This document shows positions 37,747 to 45,890 of a stretch of 64,000 nucleotides of DNA, piece after piece. The stretch lies in contig LTDK01000174.1 in NCBI GenBank assembly GCA_001642415.1, forward strand, positions 1 through 64,000, given 5' to 3'. Source of the DNA: Nematocida ironsii. Taxonomy: Eukaryota > Microsporidia. The position numbers were made by a program, and so were the translations under genes. The first letter of the stretch is position 1. Each line of letters opens with the position of its first letter. The notes beneath the pieces were generated by a model that worked only from the letters and a program-made list of their open reading frames with translations, did not search any database and was not told the DNA's origin.

Positions 37747-37887
37747 TTATTCCTCTTTAATGGGCGTACTGGGAATTTCAATAAATTCTGCTATTTGATC
37801 AATATAAACGGTTCCATTGTCTCCTATTGTTATCTGATCTATTTTAAATATTTTCTTAAGAATGTAAAGAAACTCTTCACTCTCCAT
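37747..37887 (-). CDS. 46-residue small ORF, likely real gene
   Basis: ATG at 37887, TAA at 37747-37749. The product begins M-E-S-E-E-F-L-Y-I-L-K-K-I-F-K-I and ends P-S-T-P-I-K-E-E: acidic, ordered, with an amphipathic helix then alternating strand-like residues (T-I-G-D-N-G-T-V-Y-I). A GGG lies 11-13 bases before the ATG, as at other starts here. Its stop abuts the PITP stop with no base between. No family recognised. Its composition is unlike the random AT-rich ORFs in this window, which favours a real gene. Confidence 0.6.
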   Translation of the reverse strand: MESEEFLYILKKIFKIDQITIGDNGTVYIDQIAEFIEIPSTPIKEE

Positions 37888-38131
37888 AAGAAAAACCCTG
37901 CTTGTTGTTAAATAACAGTGTGGATCTTATTTTATTAGAAATAAAGCTTAAATAAATAAGAGAAAATAAAAATATATTTAACATAATCAGAAGCAAATAG
38001 AACTACCAAAACAAATTAGTACTAGGCTGGATAGAATCAGAATAAAATGCAGATTTATATCTTTATACTCCTGTTTAAAGAACAGCACAAATATATACAA
38101 AGAACACTGGGAAATGCGGTATAACTAAGAC

Positions 38132-38863
38132 TTAGTCCATGTTATACGGGGACGTTCTAATATTGTAGAATGTATTTACACGGCGCTTTTCTAGTTTCCA
38201 GATCTCGGTTATAAGAAGGTATAACTGATCAGAAGAGATTGAAGCAGCTGATATTCTATCGAGTATCTTTCCTATGGATTGAATATTATTTGTGAACGCA
38301 GGGATGTTTTCATGTAAGTACAGAAGAACTTTAATGGGGGACTCACATATCGCAGAAATTACTTCTTTTGGTATTTCTTCTGTTTTATGGTAGAGTATTT
38401 TACCAATAATGTGAAAAAAAGAGACTTCGCTACTTTCTGTTTCTAATAGAGCCTCGTGAATTTCTGGAGGGAGTTTTTGTGCCTGAAGAATCCGGTGCAT
38501 CGTGGTTTTTTTCTGTGCAGATGGACAGTGCTTGCGAATTGCCCGGATTGTAGGAGGGGATATTTTAACATGCACACATTTTTCTATCTTTCTGTAGAAA
38601 TACGGATTCTCTGTTTCAAAAATAATCCCCCTATAATTGTGCGGTTTGATTCGCACGCCTTCTCCAACCCGAAGAAGATATATCAGAGACTTGCTTATTC
38701 TATAAGTCTTGTACTCCTCGATGGTGTCAATGTCTACCAGCTTGTAGTTAGTGTTCTTTATAACTCGGTGGATTAGTGCAGTTTTTCCACTGCCACCCGG
38801 CCCGGATACAACGACCGCAAACATATCTAACTGTTGCAGTGCCAATTCTAATTTTTTGTCCAT
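38132..38863 (-). CDS. Rad17/Rad24-like P-loop protein, truncated form
   Basis: 243 residues. Walker A is intact at 21-28 (G-P-G-G-S-G-K-T). The best family link is E-V-S-F-F-H-I-I-G-K-I-L-Y-H-K at about 145-159, which matches the F-H-x-x-G-K-x-L-Y-x-K-R segment after the AAA+ core of Rad17, followed by a helical part like the Rad17 middle domain (L-L-Y-L-H-E-N-I-P-A-F). A normal Walker B is not clear: G-I-I-F-E-T-E-N stands at its place. Rad17 loads the 9-1-1 clamp at damaged DNA. This protein is less than half the usual length, so it may be a stripped clamp loader or a P-loop protein of another kind. Confidence 0.6.
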   Translation of the reverse strand: MDKKLELALQQLDMFAVVVSGPGGSGKTALIHRVIKNTNYKLVDIDTIEEYKTYRISKSLIYLLRVGEGVRIKPHNYRGIIFETENPYFYRKIEKCVHVKISPPTIRAIRKHCPSAQKKTTMHRILQAQKLPPEIHEALLETESSEVSFFHIIGKILYHKTEEIPKEVISAICESPIKVLLYLHENIPAFTNNIQSIGKILDRISAASISSDQLYLLITEIWKLEKRRVNTFYNIRTSPYNMD

Positions 38864-38946
38864 GGTGAAGACTTATAAAATTAAATTTCTTAACAAAAAG
38901 ATAAGGTTTGCAAATCATAAATAAATATCCCGCCACCTTATTTTAC

Positions 38947-39729
38947 ATGAATCGAGTAATAAAAGGAAGAATATCCACCCTCACAATTAGAAGAAACCCG
39001 CAGAGCCCAGAGACAATATTTGGGGCAATTATGAATGAAGAGGAGTGCATAAAGATAATAGACATGTCCAGAGTTGGCGCGCTTCCCATGATAAAATGCA
39101 GGCTATCAGATGCAGAAAGAGATTCAATTAGACCTGGCAGTATATATGTATATGAAGAAGAGGAAAGTGGAATATCAAGATGGACAGATGGCAAGATTTG
39201 GTCAACATCAAAGATAAATGGGAGATGTCTTCTATACTATGAACTAATGGAGAGCTCATATGATTTGAGACTAGAAGACCTCAGCTCTATGCACGGGCTT
39301 GAAAACATTCTCACACTGGGAAAAGAAATAGTCAGTGTAAGAAAAGGTGAGAAAAGAATACCAAAAAAGAATGGACTAATAAAAATGTCCACCTCGCTAG
39401 TATATCAAAACAAAACATACCACATGTTGTCATATTTCACAGAAAAATTTATTAAGGAGCACAAGCGTGCCCCCATCTGGAACCAAGTTGTAACGTGGCA
39501 AATACCAAGAAATTTGGTGCTGCGCATGAACTACAGAAGAAAAAGAAGCTATGCTAGCATAGACAAAAAAGACAGCCAGATTCAACCTATCAAGATAAAG
39601 GAAAGAGATGAAACCAGAGCAAGATCACTTCCTGAAACCAGAACGTCCCAAATGGAGGATGTACTGGAGATTTCTGAAGAGTTTCTTGACAATTGCTATC
39701 TGAAGAAAAATGAGTTCTTTTCCTTCTAA
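38947..39729 (+). CDS. WOPR-domain (Gti1/Pac2/Wor1) transcription factor
   Basis: 260 residues from the ATG at 38947; the frame is open from a TTG upstream, but that is not a credible start. The WOPR box is in two parts. Part A is I-F-G-A-I-M-N-E-E-E-C, R-L-S-D-A-E-R-D, I-R-P-G-S-I-Y-V-Y-E-E-E-E-S-G-I and R-W-T-D-G-K-I-W. Part B is N-G-L-I-K-M-S-T-S and Y-H-M-L-S-Y-F-T. The linker between them is short, so the domain fills most of the protein. These fungal-specific factors bind DNA and act as master switches of morphology, dimorphism and sporulation. The tail is basic then acidic. Divergent from the Rad17-like gene. Confidence 0.95.
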   Translation: MNRVIKGRISTLTIRRNPQSPETIFGAIMNEEECIKIIDMSRVGALPMIKCRLSDAERDSIRPGSIYVYEEEESGISRWTDGKIWSTSKINGRCLLYYELMESSYDLRLEDLSSMHGLENILTLGKEIVSVRKGEKRIPKKNGLIKMSTSLVYQNKTYHMLSYFTEKFIKEHKRAPIWNQVVTWQIPRNLVLRMNYRRKRSYASIDKKDSQIQPIKIKERDETRARSLPETRTSQMEDVLEISEEFLDNCYLKKNEFFSF

Positions 39730-40172
39730 TTCTATAAATGGACCATGGCTATTTATAGTGTAAAATAATAAAAGACCATAACGGTGTGTCATGCTCTTTA
39801 TTATATATTACCAGTCCAAACAAGGCACAGCGCATATTTATTGTTGTTGTTTAAAAAGTATACGGCCCCTAGGTATTTAATTAGTCTAATACACATCAAA
39901 ACTTCCAAAATTGCCAATATTAAATTTATAACAACCTAAAATCTAAGAAAATCCTAAATTGTCTCCGTTCTAGTTATATTTATCTATTTATTATATAAGC
40001 ACTATTTGTCCCACAATATGATTTAATAATTTCTCACACCACATAATTAATATTTCTTTTTTAGACGCCCAACAGACTAGGCTTCAATCTACCTATTATT
40101 TTCAGTATTTCTCTTTTTGAAAGAAATCAGTTATACACGAAGCGAAACAACAGAGATACATCGGTGGCGGGC
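39730..40172. other. intergenic, convergent ends
   Basis: 443 bp, AT-rich; nothing recognised. Confidence 0.5.
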
Positions 40173-40523
40173 CTATTGTTGCCCATCTGGTATAACTTCT
40201 ATATAGTGAGAACATGACATGCACTCAACTGGGCCGATCTGCTGTGTGTAGTCATATATACTTCCACAGCGGCATTTTACAGACTTTGCATTGCTCAGCT
40301 CAACAATTATATATGGAAGACTCTCCCAGTCAACGTACATTTTCTGTATACGGGGGGTTGAGATAATTGTTGAGTAAGCCTCGCTTATTCGGATAAACTC
40401 CGCGTCTGTGTTTCTTTTAGTAATGTCTGGGTGTGTTTTTCTCACACCAAGCACGTATGCTTTTTTTATTTCATCAGCAGTGCACTCTTTTGAAACACCA
40501 AGTACTCCATACGGACACTCCAT
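40173..40523 (-). CDS. DPH4: Dph4/DNAJC24-like J protein with CSL zinc finger
   Basis: 116 residues. A J domain fills 3-66 (Y-G-V-L-G-V-S ... A-D-E-I-K-K-A-Y) with the invariant H-P-D at 31-33. A DPH-type CSL zinc ribbon follows, with Cys at 84, 86, 101 and 104 (C-R-C-G and C-M-S-C-S). This J-domain plus CSL order is that of Dph4/Jjj3, which supports the first steps of diphthamide synthesis on elongation factor 2, probably through iron handling. Shorter than the yeast protein (172). CSL fingers also occur in Dph3, but Dph3 has no J domain. Confidence 0.88.
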   Translation of the reverse strand: MECPYGVLGVSKECTADEIKKAYVLGVRKTHPDITKRNTDAEFIRISEAYSTIISTPRIQKMYVDWESLPYIIVELSNAKSVKCRCGSIYDYTQQIGPVECMSCSHYIEVIPDGQQ

Positions 40524-40639
40524 ACACGAAAAAATTACGCATTTATTTATTTACTATTGAGTTATTGCTAAGCACTGTGTAGAAACATCTGAAACATTGT
40601 AGCAAGCTAGAATATATAAGCAGACAGAACAAAAAGAGT

Positions 40640-41395
40640 ATGAGAGTAGTTGGCGTTGTTATACTAATACTAGCTGCTGCAGTTCAGTGCTATCTGGAAC
40701 CAGAGATAACTGAAAACAGACTACTGACAACAATTCCCTTTAAAACCTTTTTCTTTCTTAAAAGGCTATCTCCATATAACAGCAAGTTAGACAGACCACT
40801 GTCAATGGGGGCACAGAAGAGAATTGAGTCAGAGGAAAAGTTTTCTCCATTTCATTCGGTTCTTGTTATAAAGAAGCAGAGGCGATCTGATGAGCCAATT
40901 CGTCGCCATGTGCCAATAACAGGCCCGGCAAGAACAGAGTCCGCAGAGTCCTTTATAAAGGACTTTTTGGTTTCACATCTGCAGCACATGAACAGCATTG
41001 AGCGTTCAAATCAATTCAATACAGAAAAGATATACAACGACATGTACAACAGAGGAAGCGACCAGGTGCACACATCTACCAAGAGCAACATCCATCGAGG
41101 AAAAGAAATAATTGGAGATGAAATAGATGCCATTATTGCGCATGCAGCAAAAGAATTTACACCAAACACTGAAGAAACTGAAAATGAAAATGCTTCACTT
41201 GGCAAAACGCTTAGAAAAACAAAGAAGCGAGTTGGAAAGAAGATCAAGAGAGCAGGAGGAGTTATTGGAAAGAAAGTCAAGCTCAACTGGCTCACTATTC
41301 TTATTTTCATTATAATTGGTTTGATTTCTGGATTTGCAGGGTATTCACTACGAGGAAGAACATCATCCGAACATTATGTTCCATTGGATAAATAG
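40640..41395 (+). CDS. secreted/type I single-pass membrane protein, unknown
   Basis: 251 residues. A signal peptide sits at 1-17 (M-R-V-V-G-V-V-I-L-I-L-A-A-A-V-Q-C) with a likely cut after C17 or Y18. The ectodomain is basic and His/Arg-rich. A very lysine/arginine-rich stretch (about 190-212: K-T-K-K-R-V-G-K-K-I-K-R) precedes a C-terminal membrane helix (about 215-235: I-L-I-F-I-I-I-G-L-I-S-G-F-A-G-Y) and a short tail. Topology should be type I. No family recognised; it could be a surface or secretory pathway protein. Confidence 0.8.
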   Translation: MRVVGVVILILAAAVQCYLEPEITENRLLTTIPFKTFFFLKRLSPYNSKLDRPLSMGAQKRIESEEKFSPFHSVLVIKKQRRSDEPIRRHVPITGPARTESAESFIKDFLVSHLQHMNSIERSNQFNTEKIYNDMYNRGSDQVHTSTKSNIHRGKEIIGDEIDAIIAHAAKEFTPNTEETENENASLGKTLRKTKKRVGKKIKRAGGVIGKKVKLNWLTILIFIIIGLISGFAGYSLRGRTSSEHYVPLDK

Positions 41396-42008
41396 TCTGC
41401 ATGCAAATGAATTTTATTTGTTTAATTAGTAAGCTAAAAAAGAGGTCTAAGTTATATGGTTATACTTAGTGGGCAGTGCACAGGGGCATGCCGGGTAGAT
41501 TCACATGGGTGATGAAAGCACTAAAAATAACAGATAAATAAAATCTATATTGAATATAATCGAACATTTTTGTTTAAACTGCATGCATAGTATTTTAAAC
41601 TATTTATTTTCCCAGCTCTATTTTAAGCATAACCCGAAAATATTCCAAAATAAAATAGAAAATAGAAGAATACTTACTTAATGCACAAAAACTAAAATTA
41701 TCACAGAAAACAAATATTAAAACATTAATAACAATCTAAACAGGTTAAACCACTCACGCATACACTATGCATGCTGACTAAAAACATTTGATAACTTATA
41801 GTTATTTATATGCGCTTACAACCTAGCATAGCCTACGCCTACTACATTATAAAACAAAAGAATTCTATTCTACTACTATTAGAACCCAAATCAATTGTTC
41901 ATAAAAAATAGGGATGCCTAGAAAATTAAATCGAATAAAGTGCTAAGCATAAAATTAAAATTCTTTATTCTGAGGATATTTTATGTAATTCAAATTAAAT
42001 CACAGCCA
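41396..42008. other. intergenic with a CGGG element
   Basis: 613 bp. A GC-richer patch at 41468-41516 contains GTGATGA, like a box C of snoRNAs, but no partner box D follows at a suitable distance. ATAACCCGAAAA at 41629-41640. No gene seen. Confidence 0.45.
41629..41640. repeat. CGGG element, reverse orientation
   Basis: ATAACCCGAAAA, the reverse complement of TTTTCGGGTTAT. An exact core copy lying about 230 bp past the plus-strand gene. Confidence 0.5.
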
Positions 42009-42818
42009 CTACTTCTTCTTTGATGCTCGATTTGGGCAGTGTTTTACAATATGTCCTTTCTGTTCACAATTAAAGCAAATAAGGTTCTTTGGCCGCCTGC
42101 GCTGGGCCTGTGCTGGCATGTGCCCAAGAGACTTTATCACATCAAGCAAACAGCTTATTATATCCTGCCACGGAAGTTGTTCCAGAGCAGCTATATCAAG
42201 AATGTATATGTGCTTTTCCATCATTTGTTTTCTTAGCTCAGTTGCTATTCGCATTTGTGTTTCTACGCTTTCTTCATTATTAGAAGGACTGTTATCCACA
42301 CTGGGGCTGCTCTCAGAGTTAATTTCAACAAGCTCATCCTGTGTGTCCTCAGCTGTATTATTTGCCACTACCTCTGTGCTCAATTCAGCAGAACACTTTT
42401 CTAAATTACTTATATCCAAAAATTCACCATTTGATTCTTCTTTTTTCGCTGACTCTACAGAAGGCGTGCTGTTATTACTACTGCACTCTGCCTTTTCTAT
42501 TTCTATTATAGAAAGAGACATAAGATTATTTTCTTCTGAAACAGAAGAATGACTAGTTTCAAGCAAAGTTACTGCCTCTTCTTTCTCCAAAGCATGTATC
42601 TTGCTTGAATGATGCTCGGGTGCATCCTCTCTATTTAAAATCCTTTCTCTTAGCTCATCCTTAAAAGAGCACTCTTCTATTTTAAAATAAGTATCGCAGA
42701 GCGATCTAAGATACTTACCAGCAGAAGATGCAATTATCTGAATCTCCCAGTCTCGCACCTTTCTCTGGACCTCTCCTGCAATTCCTCCTATACTCTCTAC
42801 TTTCTCCTGCACTCTCAT
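42009..42818 (-). CDS. CCHC zinc-knuckle protein
   Basis: 269 residues. The only recognised motif is one zinc knuckle near the C-terminus: C-F-N-C-E-Q-K-G-H-I-V-K-H-C (C-x2-C-x4-H-x4-C), flanked by basic R-R-R-P-K and A-S-K-K-K, typical of single-stranded nucleic acid binding. The N-terminal 60 residues are helical. The middle (about 60-195) is acidic and Ser/Asn-rich. A conserved-looking helix I-A-A-L-E-Q-L-P-W-Q-D-I precedes the knuckle. It may be an RNA-processing factor of the Air1/Gis2 kind or descend from a retroelement Gag, but no capsid-like region is evident, so neither is assigned. Confidence 0.75.
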   Translation of the reverse strand: MRVQEKVESIGGIAGEVQRKVRDWEIQIIASSAGKYLRSLCDTYFKIEECSFKDELRERILNREDAPEHHSSKIHALEKEEAVTLLETSHSSVSEENNLMSLSIIEIEKAECSSNNSTPSVESAKKEESNGEFLDISNLEKCSAELSTEVVANNTAEDTQDELVEINSESSPSVDNSPSNNEESVETQMRIATELRKQMMEKHIYILDIAALEQLPWQDIISCLLDVIKSLGHMPAQAQRRRPKNLICFNCEQKGHIVKHCPNRASKKK

Positions 42819-43381
42819 TCTATTTCTTTATTTACATCAACAATCATTTAATTTTTACCTAGGAGGACGTGTTTCAGAATGAGTAATTTCCAATAAAAAC
42901 AACCTTATCACTGCATGCACATAACAAAATCCACCAAGGCATTCCAGAGAACAGCCCGAAATATAACTATTTTCTAATATAGTAATAGAGGAATTTCAAT
43001 TCTATCTTATGCCACGGGCAATTCTAAATAATATAAATAAATGTGTATACAATGCAATTATTTTGTATTATTATATTGCAACAATTAATAACACCAAAAA
43101 TAAAATATGACTCGGTATACATGCATCTTAATCTCGCCGTATCAATCTTGGTTTCTCATTGTATTAGATATGATTTATAGTTTAAAATTATTTATTTTTA
43201 TCATCGGCGATTAATTAACTGCTGGCCCAAGAGCAATAAAAAGCTCATTTTATTATTAAAGATGGAATAAACCAGCACTAAATCAGAAACACATCGAAAA
43301 TGCATATAATTTCATTAGAAGAGAAAAAAGTGCATGTATTTATAGTAGAAGTATAAAAATTAAAAACTTTGGAGTGAACAA
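42819..43381. other. intergenic, divergent promoters
   Basis: 563 bp between divergent genes. It holds GCCCGAAATATAAC at 42954-42967. No gene or RNA seen. Confidence 0.5.
42954..42967 (-). promoter_or_regulatory. ATATTTCGGG element upstream of CCHC gene
   Basis: On the minus strand it reads GTTATATTTCGGGC, the same as at 50968-50981. About 140 bp before the CCHC gene start. Confidence 0.4.
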
Positions 43382-44767
43382 ATGCACAAGCCATACGCTG
43401 AGTTTATAGAGAGAGACAGCAGTATGTCCCTGCAGAGAACGATTTATATGGCACTACAAAGTCTTACGGAAAAAGCCATTAAAGACGGGCTATTTAAAAC
43501 AAGTAAGACTGACATAAGCATGCGAAGTATATACAACAAGCTATTTCCAAGTATACACAATTCATCTGACTTTATAGAGGCACACCGTCTGCGGCTGTAT
43601 ATTCGGGATGGAATGGAAAAGGAGGCTCTTGAGCAGCTGCGGAAGATAAAGCACTTTGATGACAAGACGATCTTTTTTCTTCTAAACCAGTCATTTCTCA
43701 CCGCAATGGTTAATAAAATGACTAGCGTGATTGAAACATTCTTCTTAAAGGGATTTCCGCGGAGTGTTAATGCGCGTATTTTTGGAAGTAGGTATAACAT
43801 TGCATTTCCTACATACTTTCTTCTTGCACTGGCAGTGCAGAACTTAGCTATTATTATGCTGTGTTTTAAGAGAACAATTGATTACCATGAGACATGGCAC
43901 GGGCTGGGTCCTGTGCATCTGGCAGCTGTTAATTCTGACATTCGGGTACTAGATATGGTTCTGACATATGGCGGGAGTCCAATGGAGTTTACAACAACAC
44001 TGCAATACTGCTTGCTTAATAACCTCTTTAAAAAGCAGGATATTGAGTTTAATGCGCCAGGAAGGCCCATTTATCCAGTTGATCTAGCAGCTGCATCAAA
44101 TAACTGGGGGTGTTTTCTTCTGCTAATGAATCGATTCCCAAAATGCGCTGTGTATTCACAGCACCTGCTGCACATCTTAAACAGTCTTGAGATGATTATT
44201 AAGGCCATAAATATTGGTGCGCGTATAGAAATACCGCTGGCAGATAATTCAACAATTCTCCATACGAAAGTGTACCATAATAGGCCAGAACTTGTTTCCT
44301 TTTACATAGCACTGAATCTTCCCATAAATGCAGTAAACAATGCAGGTGCAACCCCGCTGTCCCTTGCTCTGGAGCTAGGGTATAAAGAGGTAGCGTGGGT
44401 TCTTCTGATGAATGGGGCAAAGTTATGTGAGGAAACAAAAGGCCATCCATTTATAGAAGAGGTGGAGAAAGGATGGGCACCGCTCTATTCACTCCAGGAA
44501 AAGATTGAGTATTGTAAGCACGCAGCTGCACATGTAGAAATGATTGAGTACAAGCTTAAAAGTAGATTTTCCATTCGCAGGATACTTACCCGAGAAAAGA
44601 GCACATTAGAGGAATCTTTGAGCAGGCTAAATCTTAAAATTCAACGAGTTGAAGAAAGCGCAAGAAGCGCATTTAAGCAGCTGCCGAAAGAAGAACTGTA
44701 TGAGAAGTTTGCGCAAGTTGTTGCAAAAAATAACACAAAGCCACCGGTGGATGGGTTCAAGTTCTAG
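43382..44767 (+). CDS. ankyrin-repeat protein
   Basis: 461 residues. About 155-360 holds degenerate ankyrin repeats: G-L-G-P-V-H-L-A-A-V-N-S-D-I-R-V-L-D-M-V-L-T-Y-G-G, then a Y-P-V-D-L-A-A-A-S-N-N segment, I-L-H-T-K-V-Y-H-N-R-P-E-L-V, and the best one, N-N-A-G-A-T-P-L-S-L-A-L-E-L-G-Y-K-E-V-A. The N-terminal 150 residues are helical and the last 70 look like a coiled coil. No membrane helix or enzymatic domain. Ankyrin proteins are scaffolds; the partner is not predictable. Confidence 0.85.
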   Translation: MHKPYAEFIERDSSMSLQRTIYMALQSLTEKAIKDGLFKTSKTDISMRSIYNKLFPSIHNSSDFIEAHRLRLYIRDGMEKEALEQLRKIKHFDDKTIFFLLNQSFLTAMVNKMTSVIETFFLKGFPRSVNARIFGSRYNIAFPTYFLLALAVQNLAIIMLCFKRTIDYHETWHGLGPVHLAAVNSDIRVLDMVLTYGGSPMEFTTTLQYCLLNNLFKKQDIEFNAPGRPIYPVDLAAASNNWGCFLLLMNRFPKCAVYSQHLLHILNSLEMIIKAINIGARIEIPLADNSTILHTKVYHNRPELVSFYIALNLPINAVNNAGATPLSLALELGYKEVAWVLLMNGAKLCEETKGHPFIEEVEKGWAPLYSLQEKIEYCKHAAAHVEMIEYKLKSRFSIRRILTREKSTLEESLSRLNLKIQRVEESARSAFKQLPKEELYEKFAQVVAKNNTKPPVDGFKF

Positions 44768-45109
44768 TATAAGAAAGACTTGAGTATCTGAAGTATGTCT
44801 CAAAACACCTACAAATACATGGAATGTATCTGCCTGAACAACGAACACTCAACAATAGTCAGAATATTTGTTTTCGGGTTATATATATTTTTAAGCATAT
44901 TATATGCTTATATTTAGATTGAATACACTAATACTAGTAACGTAAAGAAAATAGCCTGCATAGCATATAGAGAGTATTGCTGGTAATCTAGTGTTTTTGT
45001 CTTTCAGCATGGGGCCACATAGGAATAACACACACAGCTTTTCTATTGTATATCAGTAAAGTATGTGCAACCACACAATTATTAAAAGATACATTCCACA
45101 TAAGTTTAT
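44768..45109. other. intergenic with a CGGG element
   Basis: 342 bp between convergent genes. Contains TTTCGGGTTATAT at 44872-44884. No gene seen. Confidence 0.5.
44872..44884. repeat. TTTCGGGTTATAT element
   Basis: Identical over 13 bases to the copies at 4238 and 5308; about 105 bp past the ankyrin gene stop. Confidence 0.55.
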
Positions 45110-45808
45110 TTAATCCAACAGTGCTAACGTTTTTTTGTCTTCGGTGCTGTAGAACAGCTTTCCAGCCCTTATTAGATATTGCAGCCCGCTGTCTATCTCC
45201 GCGCTAGAGTATACTTTAGATGATGCGAGAGAGCTTACTACTATATTTATAGGCAGACCAGTTTCTCCTTGGTTATTAGAGAAGAATGAAAGAATGTCAA
45301 GATGTATCTTTTTAAAGTTGCCCAGATGCACTTCTTCTCGCTGGCCTGCTGCTGGTGCATTTTCTGAAATAATGGAGGGGGCCATTAAGTCCTTTTGAGA
45401 AGCCCTGGGCACATCAATTATGCGCATGAGGAGATGGTACATCACACTGTTTCCATCAGTGATTGGTGTGGTGATGGTGCAGTTTATCGATATATTTTGC
45501 TCGTGCTTGCTTAAACTTCCTACTATTCGGATGTAAGCCCCCTTTTTTATGTGTGAAGAGTCTTTCTCATCCCACAGAAGACAGGAAATTGATCCGGTTC
45601 CATCGGCAAGAGTAAACTTCTTTCCCCCATGCACAGAGTCATTTTCAAATGTTATCCATCCCATCAATTCCACTAGACTTATTCCCTGCCCTCGGAACTG
45701 TGTGTTCTGTTTTGATTCTTCGTCAAATTCCACCTGGTTTACGTGCTTTATGGACATTCGCCTTATAAATTGCGAGCCTCTGGCCTCGCTTATTGGAAGT
45801 GAACTCAT
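45110..45808 (-). CDS. RFA2: replication protein A 32-kDa subunit
   Basis: 232 residues. The OB fold spans about 45-130: V-E-L-M-G-W-I-T-F, F-T-L-A-D-G-T-G-S-I-S-C-L-L-W, then Y-I-R-I-V-G-S-L and the H-L-L-M-R-I helix that in RPA32 pairs with RPA70 and RPA14. A C-terminal winged helix follows (about 165-230: I-L-S-F-F-S-N-N-Q-G-E-T-G, L-Q-Y-L-I-R-A-G-K-L-F-Y-S). RPA binds single-stranded DNA in replication and repair. The N-terminus is short and only moderately Ser-rich compared with the phosphorylated tail of other eukaryotes. The next gene diverges from it. Confidence 0.93.
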   Translation of the reverse strand: MSSLPISEARGSQFIRRMSIKHVNQVEFDEESKQNTQFRGQGISLVELMGWITFENDSVHGGKKFTLADGTGSISCLLWDEKDSSHIKKGAYIRIVGSLSKHEQNISINCTITTPITDGNSVMYHLLMRIIDVPRASQKDLMAPSIISENAPAAGQREEVHLGNFKKIHLDILSFFSNNQGETGLPINIVVSSLASSKVYSSAEIDSGLQYLIRAGKLFYSTEDKKTLALLD

Positions 45809-45890
45809 TCAAGGAAAAAAGAGAATTTTTGCTCAAAAATACCACAGCAGCATAATCTTAATTACAACTGAAAATTTTTTAGACAGTTTA

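Noticed and set aside
41468..41516. GTGATGA as box C of a snoRNA
   Set aside because: No CTGA box D within a suitable distance and no terminal stem seen.
45549..45890. Upstream part of the Utp21-like open frame
   Set aside because: It is antisense to the well-supported RFA2 gene. The candidate homology begins at the ATG at 45891.
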